From an uncultured Lachnospiraceae bacterium (lineage in GTDB: Bacteria; Bacillota; Clostridia; Lachnospirales; Lachnospiraceae): 15,943 nt of DNA. Numbering within the stretch: position 1 is the first letter of the stretch; each line of letters opens with the position of its first letter. Shown one piece after another: positions 7,378 through 14,657 of the stretch. The position numbers were made by a program, and so were the translations under genes. The notes below the pieces were generated by a model that was not told the DNA's origin, made no database searches, and was given only the letters and a program-made list of their open reading frames with translations. Where the stretch lies: assembly GCA_934376945.1 (NCBI GenBank), contig CAKRPI010000046.1, positions 1 through 15,943 of the forward strand. The letters are read 5' to 3'.

Positions 7378-8235
7378 ATGAAGGTAATTGTAGCAAAGAC
7401 GGCAGGGTTTTGCTTTGGTGTAAAGCGTGCGGTCGATCAGGTATACCGTCAGATCGAAGAGGGAAAAAAGCCGATTTACACGTACGGACCGATTATTCAT
7501 AATGAGGAAGTAGTCAGGGAACTCTCTGAAAAGGGAGTGCAGATCATTGAGACAGAGACAGAACTGGGACAGTTGAAAGAGGGAACCGTTATCATCCGGT
7601 CGCATGGTGTGCCGGAACGGGTTTATCGGCTGATTGAGGAACGGGGGCTTCTGGTGGTGGATGCGACCTGCCCGTTTGTAAAAAAAATACACCGGATCGT
7701 TCAAAGTCACAGTGCGGAAGGCTGCGAGATTGTGATTATCGGAAATGACGGGCATCCTGAAGTAGAAGGGATCAAAGGCTGGAGCAGTACACCGGTAACG
7801 GTGATCGGAGAGGAAGCGGAAGCAGAGGCGTTCATTCGTTTGCCGCATCGGTCGATCTGCGTTGTATCGCAAACGACATTTAATTACAAGAAATTTGATA
7901 AATTAGTTGAAATTATCTCCAAAATGAGGTATGATAAATTAGATATTTTGAATACGATATGTAGTGCTACGGAAGAACGTCAGTCTGAAGCCGGCAAGAT
8001 CGCAGGTCAGGTCGACAGTATGATTGTGATCGGAGGCAGCCACAGCTCAAATACGAGAAAGTTATTCGAAATATGCAAAAAAGAATGTGCAAATACTTAC
8101 TATATACAAACACTGAAAGATTTGGATATTCGGCGATTGCCATCCAGGGGTTGCGATATAAGGCTGACGGTATCATTACCAGAAGCGAATATACGAATGA
8201 TTCTAATGCAGACCTTCGCGAGCTTGTCCATGTAG
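7378..8235 (+). CDS. ispH: 4-hydroxy-3-methylbut-2-enyl diphosphate reductase (IspH), C-terminus lost
   Basis: IspH makes IPP and DMAPP in the last step of the MEP isoprenoid pathway, using a [4Fe-4S] cluster. The three cluster cysteines are present (C12, C98, C195), as are active-site H41, H76, H126, E128 and the S223/N225 pair. Homology stops at about residue 251 (LKDLDI). The last 34 codons (to 8235) are an out-of-frame tail that does not resemble IspH. The usual C-terminal GxTAGAS(T/A)P motif, whose Ser binds the substrate diphosphate, appears in no frame nearby. In many Clostridia this protein is fused in frame to ribosomal protein S1; here the S1 part is in the -1 frame. Either an internal deletion or an assembly error is likely. 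No start problem: ATG follows the cmk stop by one base. Confidence 0.85.
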   Translation: MKVIVAKTAGFCFGVKRAVDQVYRQIEEGKKPIYTYGPIIHNEEVVRELSEKGVQIIETETELGQLKEGTVIIRSHGVPERVYRLIEERGLLVVDATCPFVKKIHRIVQSHSAEGCEIVIIGNDGHPEVEGIKGWSSTPVTVIGEEAEAEAFIRLPHRSICVVSQTTFNYKKFDKLVEIISKMRYDKLDILNTICSATEERQSEAGKIAGQVDSMIVIGGSHSSNTRKLFEICKKECANTYYIQTLKDLDIRRLPSRGCDIRLTVSLPEANIRMILMQTFASLSM

Positions 8236-9113
8236 GTGACAAGATGGAAGCAAAGGTTTTAAAGGTAAATGATGGTGATGGTCAGGTGCTTCTTACCTAT
8301 AAGCGTCTTGCTGCTGAGAAGGGCAATAAGAGACTGGAAGAAGCATTCAATACACAGGAAGTTCTGAAAGCACCGGTAGTACAGGTACTGACAGGCGGTC
8401 TGAGTGTTGTTGTTGACGAGGCAAGAGTATTTATTCCGGCAAGCCTTGTTTCTGATACTTACGAGAAGAATCTTGAGAAGTATGCAGGACAGGAAATTGA
8501 GTTTGTAATCACAGAGTTTAATCCGCGCAGAAGAAGAATCATCGGCGACCGCAAGCAGCTTCTTGTAGCAAAGAAGGCTGAGATGCAGAAGGAACTCTTC
8601 GAGAGAATTCATGTTGGTGATGTAGTAGAAGGCGTTGTAAAGAACGTTACAGACTTCGGTGCATTTATTGATCTTGGAGGAGCAGACGGACTGCTTCATA
8701 TCTCTGAAATGTCCTGGGGACATGTTGAGAATCCGAAGAAGGTCTTCAAAGTAGGCGAGAAGCTGAATGTCCTGATTAAGGATATCAACGGTGACAAGAT
8801 TGCACTGAGCCTGAAATTTGAGGATCAGAATCCGTGGCTTACGGCAGCAGACAAGTATGCGGTAGGCAGCGTAGTAGAAGGTCGCGTAGCGAGAATGACC
8901 GATTTCGGTGCATTCGTTGAGCTTGAGCCGGGCGTAGATGCTCTGCTTCATGTATCTCAGATTTCCCGCGATCATGTTGAGAAGCCGTCTGACATTCTGA
9001 AGGTTGGTCAGGTAATCACTGCCAAGGTAGTTGATTTCAACGGCGAGGATAAGAAGATCAGCCTGAGCATGAAGGCTCTTGAGAACCAGGCTCCGGCAGA
9101 GGACGAGGAGTAA
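8073..9113 (+). CDS. rpsA: Ribosomal protein S1-like RNA-binding protein, N-terminally incomplete (start uncertain)
   Basis: S1 domains bind mRNA on the 30S subunit. Homology begins near residue 24 of this frame (IQGLRYKADGII) and covers the rest of a first S1 domain, then three more: about 95-165 (divergent), about 185-253 (VTDFGAFIDLGGADGLLHISEMSW) and about 271-340 (MTDFGAFVELEPGVDALLHVSQIS). The end, APAEDEE, is a typical acidic tail. The first beta strand of domain 1 is missing. The frame is open from 7989 and overlaps ispH by about 250 bases. ATG 8073 and 8085 have poor ribosome binding sites; ATG 8244, just after the ispH stop with GGTG before it, could serve for re-initiation. Most likely this was the C-terminal half of an IspH-S1 fusion. 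Codon choice from about 8240 on looks more biased (many GAG, CTT, CGC) than in ispH, as expected of a highly expressed gene. Confidence 0.85.
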   Translation: MQKRMCKYLLYTNTERFGYSAIAIQGLRYKADGIITRSEYTNDSNADLRELVHVGDKMEAKVLKVNDGDGQVLLTYKRLAAEKGNKRLEEAFNTQEVLKAPVVQVLTGGLSVVVDEARVFIPASLVSDTYEKNLEKYAGQEIEFVITEFNPRRRRIIGDRKQLLVAKKAEMQKELFERIHVGDVVEGVVKNVTDFGAFIDLGGADGLLHISEMSWGHVENPKKVFKVGEKLNVLIKDINGDKIALSLKFEDQNPWLTAADKYAVGSVVEGRVARMTDFGAFVELEPGVDALLHVSQISRDHVEKPSDILKVGQVITAKVVDFNGEDKKISLSMKALENQAPAEDEE

Positions 9114-9159
9114 GTTTTCTCTAAGGTCAGATCTGAATAGAACAATCAGAACATAATAT

Positions 9160-9194
9160 AAAGGGCTTCCGGAAAATTTTCCGGAAGCCCTTTT
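9160..9194. terminator. Bidirectional terminator between the S1 operon and the rnf operon
   Basis: A perfect inverted repeat (AAAGGGCTTCCGGAAAA followed directly by its complement) has an A tract on the left and a T tract on the right, so it works on both strands. It lies about 47 bases after the S1 stop and about 38 bases after the rnfB stop, between the converging operons. Confidence 0.93.
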
Positions 9195-9231
9195 ATAGAG
9201 TTGCAGATATCTGTTTTGAGATCAAAGAAGA

Positions 9232-10029
9232 TCAGCTCACATCTTTCTTTCGAATCACACCTGCCGGACATTTCTCGGCACATTTTCCGCATTTTGTACA
9301 TTTCTCATAGTCAATATGAGCCACATTGTTTTCTACCGTAATGGCTCCTGCTTCACATTGCTTCTCACACAGCTTGCAGGCAAGGCAGCCTGCCTTGCAG
9401 ACCTTTTTTACTGCTGCGCCCCGGTCATGGCTGGAGCAGCGAACGGCATAAACGGCAGATTCCGGAACAAGTTCGATTAAGTGGCGAGGACAGGCAGCTA
9501 CACATTTTCCGCAGGCTTTGCACTTGGAACGGTCTACAACTGCAACACCGTGATTGACGGTAATCGCGCCGAACGGACAGGCAGATGCGCAGGTACCGAA
9601 ACCGATGCAGCCGTAATCGCAGGTCCATGGAGAGAGTCCACTGCTGACAGCGGAAGCACAGTCGTGAATGCCGACATAATGGCACCGGGCAGCTGCATTT
9701 TCACAGTCGCCGGAGCATTTGACGTAGGCAGCGACTTTTTCTGTTTTTTCCATCTGAAGACCGAGCAGACGGCTGATTTTTTCTGCAACAGGGTCTCCGC
9801 CGACCGGGCAGCCGTTTACCGGCGCCTCCTGATTGGCAATGGCTGATGCAAGTGCATCACAGCCGGCATAGCCGCAGCCGCCGCAGTTGTTGCCGGGCAG
9901 ACATTCACGAATTGCTGCCTGTTTTTCATCTGTCTCTACTTTAAATTTCTTATCAACTGTGACCAGCAGAATTCCGATCAGCAGTCCGATGACAGCCACA
10001 GCGAGTGTGGCAATTATGATCGATGACAT
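9232..10029 (-). CDS. rnfB: Rnf complex subunit B (polyferredoxin)
   Basis: RnfB is the entry subunit that takes electrons from reduced ferredoxin on the cytoplasmic side. It has 265 residues. A membrane anchor (about 5-25) is followed by the FeS domain with C43, C49, C52, C57 and C74 (LPGNNCGGCGYAGC). Further cysteine groups are C105/109/116/124, C137/141/147/151, C170/173/176/180, C211/215/218/221/225 and C244/247/250/254, so several [4Fe-4S] clusters are expected. AGGAGG precedes the start at good distance. It is the last gene of the rnf operon, 75 bases after rnfA; that gap holds a small hairpin. Confidence 0.96.
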   Translation of the reverse strand: MSSIIIATLAVAVIGLLIGILLVTVDKKFKVETDEKQAAIRECLPGNNCGGCGYAGCDALASAIANQEAPVNGCPVGGDPVAEKISRLLGLQMEKTEKVAAYVKCSGDCENAAARCHYVGIHDCASAVSSGLSPWTCDYGCIGFGTCASACPFGAITVNHGVAVVDRSKCKACGKCVAACPRHLIELVPESAVYAVRCSSHDRGAAVKKVCKAGCLACKLCEKQCEAGAITVENNVAHIDYEKCTKCGKCAEKCPAGVIRKKDVS

Positions 10030-10058
10030 AAGAACCTCCTATCTTGGATTTTTGCAGA

Positions 10059-10083
10059 CAGCGAACTGGAAATCTGATCGCTG
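10059..10083 (-). other. Intercistronic hairpin between rnfA and rnfB
   Basis: A 6-bp stem (CAGCGA 10059-10064 with TCGCTG 10078-10083) with a 13-base loop sits in the only long gap inside the rnf operon. No T tract follows on the minus strand, so a terminator is unlikely; RNA processing or stability is a guess. Confidence 0.35.
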
Positions 10084-10104
10084 CCGCAAACAATCCGCTA
10101 TCCC

Positions 10105-10686
10105 TTACAGTGACAGTCCGGCAAATCCCATAAAAGCAATGGACATCAGGGCTGCGGACAGAAGTACAACGGGTGCACCACGGAATGGAAGTGGAACACT
10201 TGCTTCATCAATACGCTCACGGATACCGGCAAGCAGTACGATGGAAATTGTGTATCCTACTGCCGTGCCAAAACCGGCAGTTACGCTTTGAATGAAATTG
10301 TAACCATCCTGTACATTGGTAAGCGCAACGCCAAGTACTGCACAGTTGGTGGTGATCAGAGGCAGATAGATGCCAAGTGCGTTGTAAATTGCCGGAGAAG
10401 TCTTTTTCAGGAACATTTCAACGATCTGTACGAGCGCTGCAATGACGAGAATGAAGACTATAGTTTCGAGATATTCCAGATGCAGCGGAACCAGCAGGAA
10501 GTCATACAGCAGACTGGCCACACCTGAGGAGAGCGTGATGACGAAGATAACGGCTACTCCAAGACTTAAGGAAGTCTTGATCTGCTTTGAAACGCCGAGG
10601 AAAGAGCAGATTCCGAGGAACTGGCTCAGTACGACATTGTTTACGAGAGCAGTTGTAATGATGATAAGAAGCAATGAAGTATTCAT
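10105..10686 (-). CDS. rnfA: Rnf complex subunit A (integral membrane)
   Basis: A six-helix membrane subunit of 193 residues. Together with its paralogue RnfE it forms an inverted pair that carries electrons across the membrane. C27 (in FLGICSFLGVS) and C115 (in TTNCAVLG) are the conserved mid-membrane cysteines that, with those of RnfE, are known to hold a [2Fe-2S] cluster in this family. ATGA overlap: its ATG overlaps the rnfE stop by four bases, indicating translational coupling and equal amounts of the pair. Confidence 0.97.
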   Translation of the reverse strand: MNTSLLLIIITTALVNNVVLSQFLGICSFLGVSKQIKTSLSLGVAVIFVITLSSGVASLLYDFLLVPLHLEYLETIVFILVIAALVQIVEMFLKKTSPAIYNALGIYLPLITTNCAVLGVALTNVQDGYNFIQSVTAGFGTAVGYTISIVLLAGIRERIDEASVPLPFRGAPVVLLSAALMSIAFMGFAGLSL

Positions 10687-11369
10687 ACGGGTTTGTCCTC
10701 CTTATACTCATTTTGGCAGCCGGATTTGCTGCAGTGATTACAGCAGCCATCGCAGCCCTTTACAAGATCGGCAGAATTATTCTTGATGTGCAGTGCATTC
10801 ATGACTGCAATGATCAGTGCAATGACGAGAAAAGCACCCGGTGCCTTTACGAAAATTGCAATTGGAGAGACAGAGTTCGGAAGTATGGAAAATCCAAAAA
10901 GCTTTCCGGAACCAAGAAGTTCACGGATCATACCGATCAAAGTCAGTGCGATTGTAAAACCAAGCCCCATTCCAAGACCGTCAAAAAGTGCAAGTCCCGG
11001 TTCGACTTTGTTTGCGTATGCTTCGGCGCGGCCCAGAATGATACAGTTTACAACGATCAGCGGAATGTAGATGCCAAGAGCGGCATAGAGGTCCGGAGCG
11101 TATGCCTGCAACAGCAGATCGACCACGGTAACAAGTGAGGCTACAATGACGATATAAGCCGGAAGACGTACCTGATCCGGTATGATTTTCCGCATGAATG
11201 AAATGATCAGATTAGAAAAAATAAGGACAGCAAGCGTGGACAGTCCCATGCCGATTCCGTTGATGGCAGAAGTGGTGACGGCCAGAGTCGGACACATGCC
11301 AAGCATCAGAATCAGGCTGGGATTTTCCTTTACCACGCCGTTATAAATTCGTTCTGCGTATTTGTTCAT
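10683..11369 (-). CDS. rnfE: Rnf complex subunit E (integral membrane) with Cys-rich tail
   Basis: Paralogue of RnfA, 228 residues, with six predicted membrane segments. C26 (MLGMCPTLAV) and C109 (VVNCIILG) match the intramembrane cluster ligands. After the last helix (about 176-193) a hydrophilic tail carries five cysteines: C206, C209, C210, C213 and C218, followed by charged residues. This tail is not part of the core fold and may bind metal. The start is preceded by GGAGGGG at suitable distance. It lies 14 bases after rnfDG and overlaps rnfA by four bases. Confidence 0.96.
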   Translation of the reverse strand: MNKYAERIYNGVVKENPSLILMLGMCPTLAVTTSAINGIGMGLSTLAVLIFSNLIISFMRKIIPDQVRLPAYIVIVASLVTVVDLLLQAYAPDLYAALGIYIPLIVVNCIILGRAEAYANKVEPGLALFDGLGMGLGFTIALTLIGMIRELLGSGKLFGFSILPNSVSPIAIFVKAPGAFLVIALIIAVMNALHIKNNSADLVKGCDGCCNHCSKSGCQNEYKEDKPV

Positions 11370-11383
11370 AAATATTCCCCTCC

Positions 11384-12922
11384 TTAACGGATTGATGATG
11401 CATAGAAAGCAAGTGCGGTATTAACTGCATTTACAACAGCGCCGGACGAGGTTGATGCACCGGAAACAGAGTCGATTTCATTGTCTGCGGTGGAACCGCC
11501 GGCCTTGTTCAGGATAAAGGCATCTGTATTTACTCCGGTAAACTGACTGCGGAAAGCATCCTCACCGCAGAGCATACCCATACCGGCAGTCTCATGCAGT
11601 TCTGTAAAAGAAATACCAAGGACAGTGCCTTCGGTGTCAAGTCCGACTGAGAGAGTGATCGTTCCGTCGTAACCGTCTCCGCTGGAGACACTGATCACAT
11701 AACCGACCGTTGTATCTGCTGCATCCTTTCCGACAACAACATTGTTAATAAAGGTTTTTCCGAATTTTTCATCATAAATACCATCGCCAAGCGCTTCGAT
11801 CTTTGTATTGATCGCATCATCGCTTACGAAGCTCTCTGCATCCGGACATACCTCTTTGTAGGAGGCGGCATTTGCGGCGAGCTTCTGCTCTTCGATTTTA
11901 TCTTTTGTCAGAAGATAAACGCTGCTTAAGGCAAGACCGGCACATAAGGTAATAATGGTCAGATTGACTGCAGCTTTAGGAAACTGCGGTTTGCCGGAAA
12001 TGCTGCGGTATCCGAGCGGCTTTGGCACAGAAATTTTGTCGATAAACGGTACAGTCATGTTTGCGATGATGATCGCATAGCTGACCGAATCGGCAGAGCT
12101 TCCGTAGACGCGGAAAAGACCGGAAAGAATACCGGTAACTGCACCGTAAAGCAGCTGTCCGCGGCTGGTGACCGGGCTGGTAACCGGATCGGTTGCCATA
12201 AAGAAAGCACCCATCAGTACGCCGCCGCCGCAGATATGGAGCAGCAGACTGGACGGATCAAAGCCCTGATCGCCGAAAAGCCCCATAAATACAGCGAAAG
12301 AAGCTATAAATGCAGCCGGAATTTCAAAGGTGATACCACCTGTGATAAGCAGGAAGATACCGCCGATCAGAAGGGCAATCGCACTTCCGCCAATGACGCC
12401 TGTCGTGTAGCCGAGAACCGTCTGGGACAGGTTTACGGCTTCGCCGGCACGCAGTGCAGCGAGCGGAGTGGCAGAACTGACACCATCAACAGAAAAATTA
12501 GTCATGGCACTGCCAAAAGAGATCAGCAGGAAGCAGCGTCCGGTCAGGGCAGGGTTCATAAAGTTTTTGCCAAGCCCTCCGAAAAAGCATTTTACAAACA
12601 GAATCGCAAAAACGGAGCCGAGGCACGGAAGATAGAGCGGAACTGCAGGGGAAAGAGAAAGCCCCAGAAGCAGACCTGTGACAACGGCACTTCCGTCTTT
12701 TATGGTCAGTGGTTTTTTTGCTGCCATATCGTAGAGAAATTCCGTGACGACGGCAGAAGCAACACTGATCAGAAGAATCAAAAATGCATGGATGCCATAG
12801 CGGTAAATGCCGAACACGGCAGCAGGCAGCAGAGCCAGTGTCACATCTGTCATGACTGCACCGGTGGTCAGGCGATGACGGACGTGAGGACTGGAGGACA
12901 TATTCAGTAATTTTTCATTCAT
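11384..12922 (-). CDS. Fused Rnf subunits D and G (two covalent-FMN subunits in one chain)
   Basis: A 512-residue protein that joins two normally separate subunits. Residues 1 to about 305 are RnfD: a multi-helix membrane domain with the flavinylation motif DGVSSAT (146-152, predicted acceptor T152) and the conserved FFMATDPVTSPVTSRG (241-254) segment. Residues about 315-512 are RnfG: one membrane helix (about 317-338), then an extracytoplasmic FMN-binding domain with DSVSGAS (484-490) near the end. The acceptor there is S490, not the usual Thr. ApbE attaches FMN to such sites; no apbE gene is in this window. ATG 12922 is preferred because GAGGG precedes it by 8 bases. A GTG at 12937, overlapping the rnfC stop, would add five residues. 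No stop or start signals separate the halves. Confidence 0.93.
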   Translation of the reverse strand: MNEKLLNMSSSPHVRHRLTTGAVMTDVTLALLPAAVFGIYRYGIHAFLILLISVASAVVTEFLYDMAAKKPLTIKDGSAVVTGLLLGLSLSPAVPLYLPCLGSVFAILFVKCFFGGLGKNFMNPALTGRCFLLISFGSAMTNFSVDGVSSATPLAALRAGEAVNLSQTVLGYTTGVIGGSAIALLIGGIFLLITGGITFEIPAAFIASFAVFMGLFGDQGFDPSSLLLHICGGGVLMGAFFMATDPVTSPVTSRGQLLYGAVTGILSGLFRVYGSSADSVSYAIIIANMTVPFIDKISVPKPLGYRSISGKPQFPKAAVNLTIITLCAGLALSSVYLLTKDKIEEQKLAANAASYKEVCPDAESFVSDDAINTKIEALGDGIYDEKFGKTFINNVVVGKDAADTTVGYVISVSSGDGYDGTITLSVGLDTEGTVLGISFTELHETAGMGMLCGEDAFRSQFTGVNTDAFILNKAGGSTADNEIDSVSGASTSSGAVVNAVNTALAFYASSIR

Positions 12923-12933
12923 TTTCCATTCCC

Positions 12934-14268
12934 TCACTTTCTTTTTGCAGCCATGATCACGGCCTTTGTCTGTTTGAAGAGCTGCATCAGCGGACGCTTT
13001 GCCGGACAGATATAGGTACAGGAACCGCAGGCAATACAGTCAAGTCCATACAGCTTTTTTTCGTAACGTTCGTAATCTTTTCGTTCAGCAGCTTCTGCCA
13101 TCATCTGTGGTACGAGACCGATCGGACAGACGTGACCGCAGCGTCCGCAGCGGAGACAGGCAGTCATTTGTTCTTCGGCAAGCTCGACCTCATCTTCTGC
13201 AAGTACGGTCAGAGCGTTGTTGTTTTTTGCAATCGGAACATCAAGCGTTGACATTGCAATTCCCATCATCGGACCGCCGCAGAGAATTTTTTTTGCAGTA
13301 CAGTCAGGCTTTATGCCGCCTGCTGCTTCAAGCAGTTCATGGCAGGAAGTACCAATGCGAACCTCCATCGTATGCGGGTGTGCAACTGCGTCACCGGATA
13401 CAGTGAAGAGACGGGACATCAACGGCTCTGATTTACAGACTGCACGGTAAATAGCATTTAAAGAGCTGACATTGCAGACGACACAGCCAAGGTCTGCAGG
13501 GAGCTGTCCAAAACGCAGCTGCCTTCCGGTAACAACACCGATCAGGTTCCGCTCGCCGCCTTCCGGATATTTTGCTTTCACTTCAAGTACAGAGATATTG
13601 GAGTCAGATGCGCATGCGCTCGTCATGGCTGCTATGGCTTCCGGCTTATTGTCTTCAATGGCGATCACGCCCCTAGCGTTTGGAAAGAGCCGGAGAACGA
13701 GGCGCATTCCTTCCACGATGCCGCTGCTCTGGGTGCGCATCAGCTGATCATCACAGGTAATGTATGGTTCGCATTCAGAGCCATTTGCAATGACAAAATC
13801 GATCTGCTCCGGATTACGCGGGGCAAGTTTTACGTGAGTCGGAAATCCGGCGCCGCCAAGGCCGACGATACCGGCTTTTTTAATCGCATCCAGAATCTGG
13901 GGTCCGGTCATGGAAGTGTCGTCCCGTTCGATGCCGATGCCTGGCGCAAGTGTGAACAGCCCGTCGTTTTCAATGACGATGCACATAGCCCGTCCGCCAT
14001 TTACGGTATGACGTTCCTCGATGGCTTTTACTTTTCCGGAGCAGGAACAGACGATATTTGCAGATACAAAACCGTCCGCTTCCGCGATCAGCTGACCGGC
14101 GAGAATGGGATCTCCTTTCTTAACAATTGGCTTTGCCGGTTTTCCGATGTGCTGATTGATCGGAAAAACGAGTTCTCCCTTGGGAAGAAACTCCTCTACC
14201 GGACAGTTTTTCGAGAGGTCTTTGTGTCCGGCTGGATGGACGCCTCCGCGAAACGTTTTGTGACTCAT
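12934..14268 (-). CDS. rnfC: Rnf complex subunit C (NADH-site subunit)
   Basis: RnfC is a peripheral cytoplasmic subunit that holds FMN and the NAD+/NADH site, handing electrons to NAD+ in the forward reaction. It has 444 residues. An N-terminal barrel-like region (about 1-110) is followed by the complex-I-51K-like domain with GLGGAGFPTHVK (136-147) and ANGSECEPYITCD (161-173). Two [4Fe-4S] motifs close the protein: C371/374/377/381 and C411/414/417/421. AGGAGG lies at good distance before ATG 14268. It is the first gene of the operon and its stop overlaps the possible GTG start of rnfDG. Confidence 0.97.
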   Translation of the reverse strand: MSHKTFRGGVHPAGHKDLSKNCPVEEFLPKGELVFPINQHIGKPAKPIVKKGDPILAGQLIAEADGFVSANIVCSCSGKVKAIEERHTVNGGRAMCIVIENDGLFTLAPGIGIERDDTSMTGPQILDAIKKAGIVGLGGAGFPTHVKLAPRNPEQIDFVIANGSECEPYITCDDQLMRTQSSGIVEGMRLVLRLFPNARGVIAIEDNKPEAIAAMTSACASDSNISVLEVKAKYPEGGERNLIGVVTGRQLRFGQLPADLGCVVCNVSSLNAIYRAVCKSEPLMSRLFTVSGDAVAHPHTMEVRIGTSCHELLEAAGGIKPDCTAKKILCGGPMMGIAMSTLDVPIAKNNNALTVLAEDEVELAEEQMTACLRCGRCGHVCPIGLVPQMMAEAAERKDYERYEKKLYGLDCIACGSCTYICPAKRPLMQLFKQTKAVIMAAKRK

Positions 14269-14304
14269 ACGCTACCTCCTGTTTGATGGTCATATTTTAT
14301 CTTG

Positions 14305-14464
14305 GAGCGTGTCTGAAAAATCATTTCCGCAATTTGCAAGACCCACTTTGCGGTATATTTTGCCCTCATTCAGTTGACGTAGCCTGCTACGACGCCCTCA
14401 TTCGGATAAAATCTCCCACAAATTGGGGCTCGCAGCTCACGAAAAGCTTTTTTCAGACACGCTC
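14305..14464. repeat. 160-bp full-length imperfect inverted repeat (hairpin element) in the rnf leader
   Basis: The two ends are a perfect 16-base inverted repeat (GAGCGTGTCTGAAAAA at 14305-14320 and its complement at 14449-14464). The similarity continues through both arms with matching blocks to a central CGTAG/CTACG stem, so the whole element can fold into one hairpin of about 80 bp. GCCCTCATTC also occurs twice as a direct repeat in the middle. No coding capacity and no obvious target duplication. It lies 36 bases upstream of rnfC. This resembles the small dispersed hairpin repeats or MITEs of Lachnospiraceae; copy number cannot be judged here. Confidence 0.8.
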
Positions 14465-14657
14465 TAGTGGAGAAAACTCCTACTTTTATAAAGTGAATTC
14501 TTAAAAAGAATGATATCAGATATCAAAATGAAAATCCAGCCTTTTCAACAATAAAATACGTTAAAAAAATAACTTTTTTGTATATTTATGTGATAAAAAA
14601 AGAGATGGTTAAAAAGAGAATGCGCGAAATGCTATATGAGAAACTGTTTTTTATGAA
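14465..14657. other. AT-rich intergenic region upstream of rnf, with two adjacent dyads
   Basis: No gene is visible. Two palindromes abut: ATTCTTAAAAAGAAT (14497-14511) and TGATATCAGATATCA (14511-14525). On the minus strand the second overlaps TTGATA, a possible -35 box, with AAGAAT 18 bases on as a weak -10. This is the probable place for the rnf promoter and an operator, but the boxes are too weak for a firm call. If it is right, the rnf transcript would carry the 160-bp hairpin in its leader. Confidence 0.3.

Noticed and set aside
8076..8083. A6G run in ispH as a programmed -1 frameshift site joining IspH to S1
   Set aside because: The run is in phase AAA AAA G after C, not the A AAA AAG slippery phase. 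A shift there would also drop the IspH residues up to 8130, and no frame supplies the missing IspH C-terminus.
9481..9846. Plus-strand open frame opposite rnfB
   Set aside because: It mirrors the Cys-rich codons of rnfB and resembles no known protein.
12236..12910. 224-codon plus-strand open frame opposite the RnfD half
   Set aside because: The minus-strand frame has clear family motifs; the plus-strand product is low in hydrophobic order and unrecognisable.
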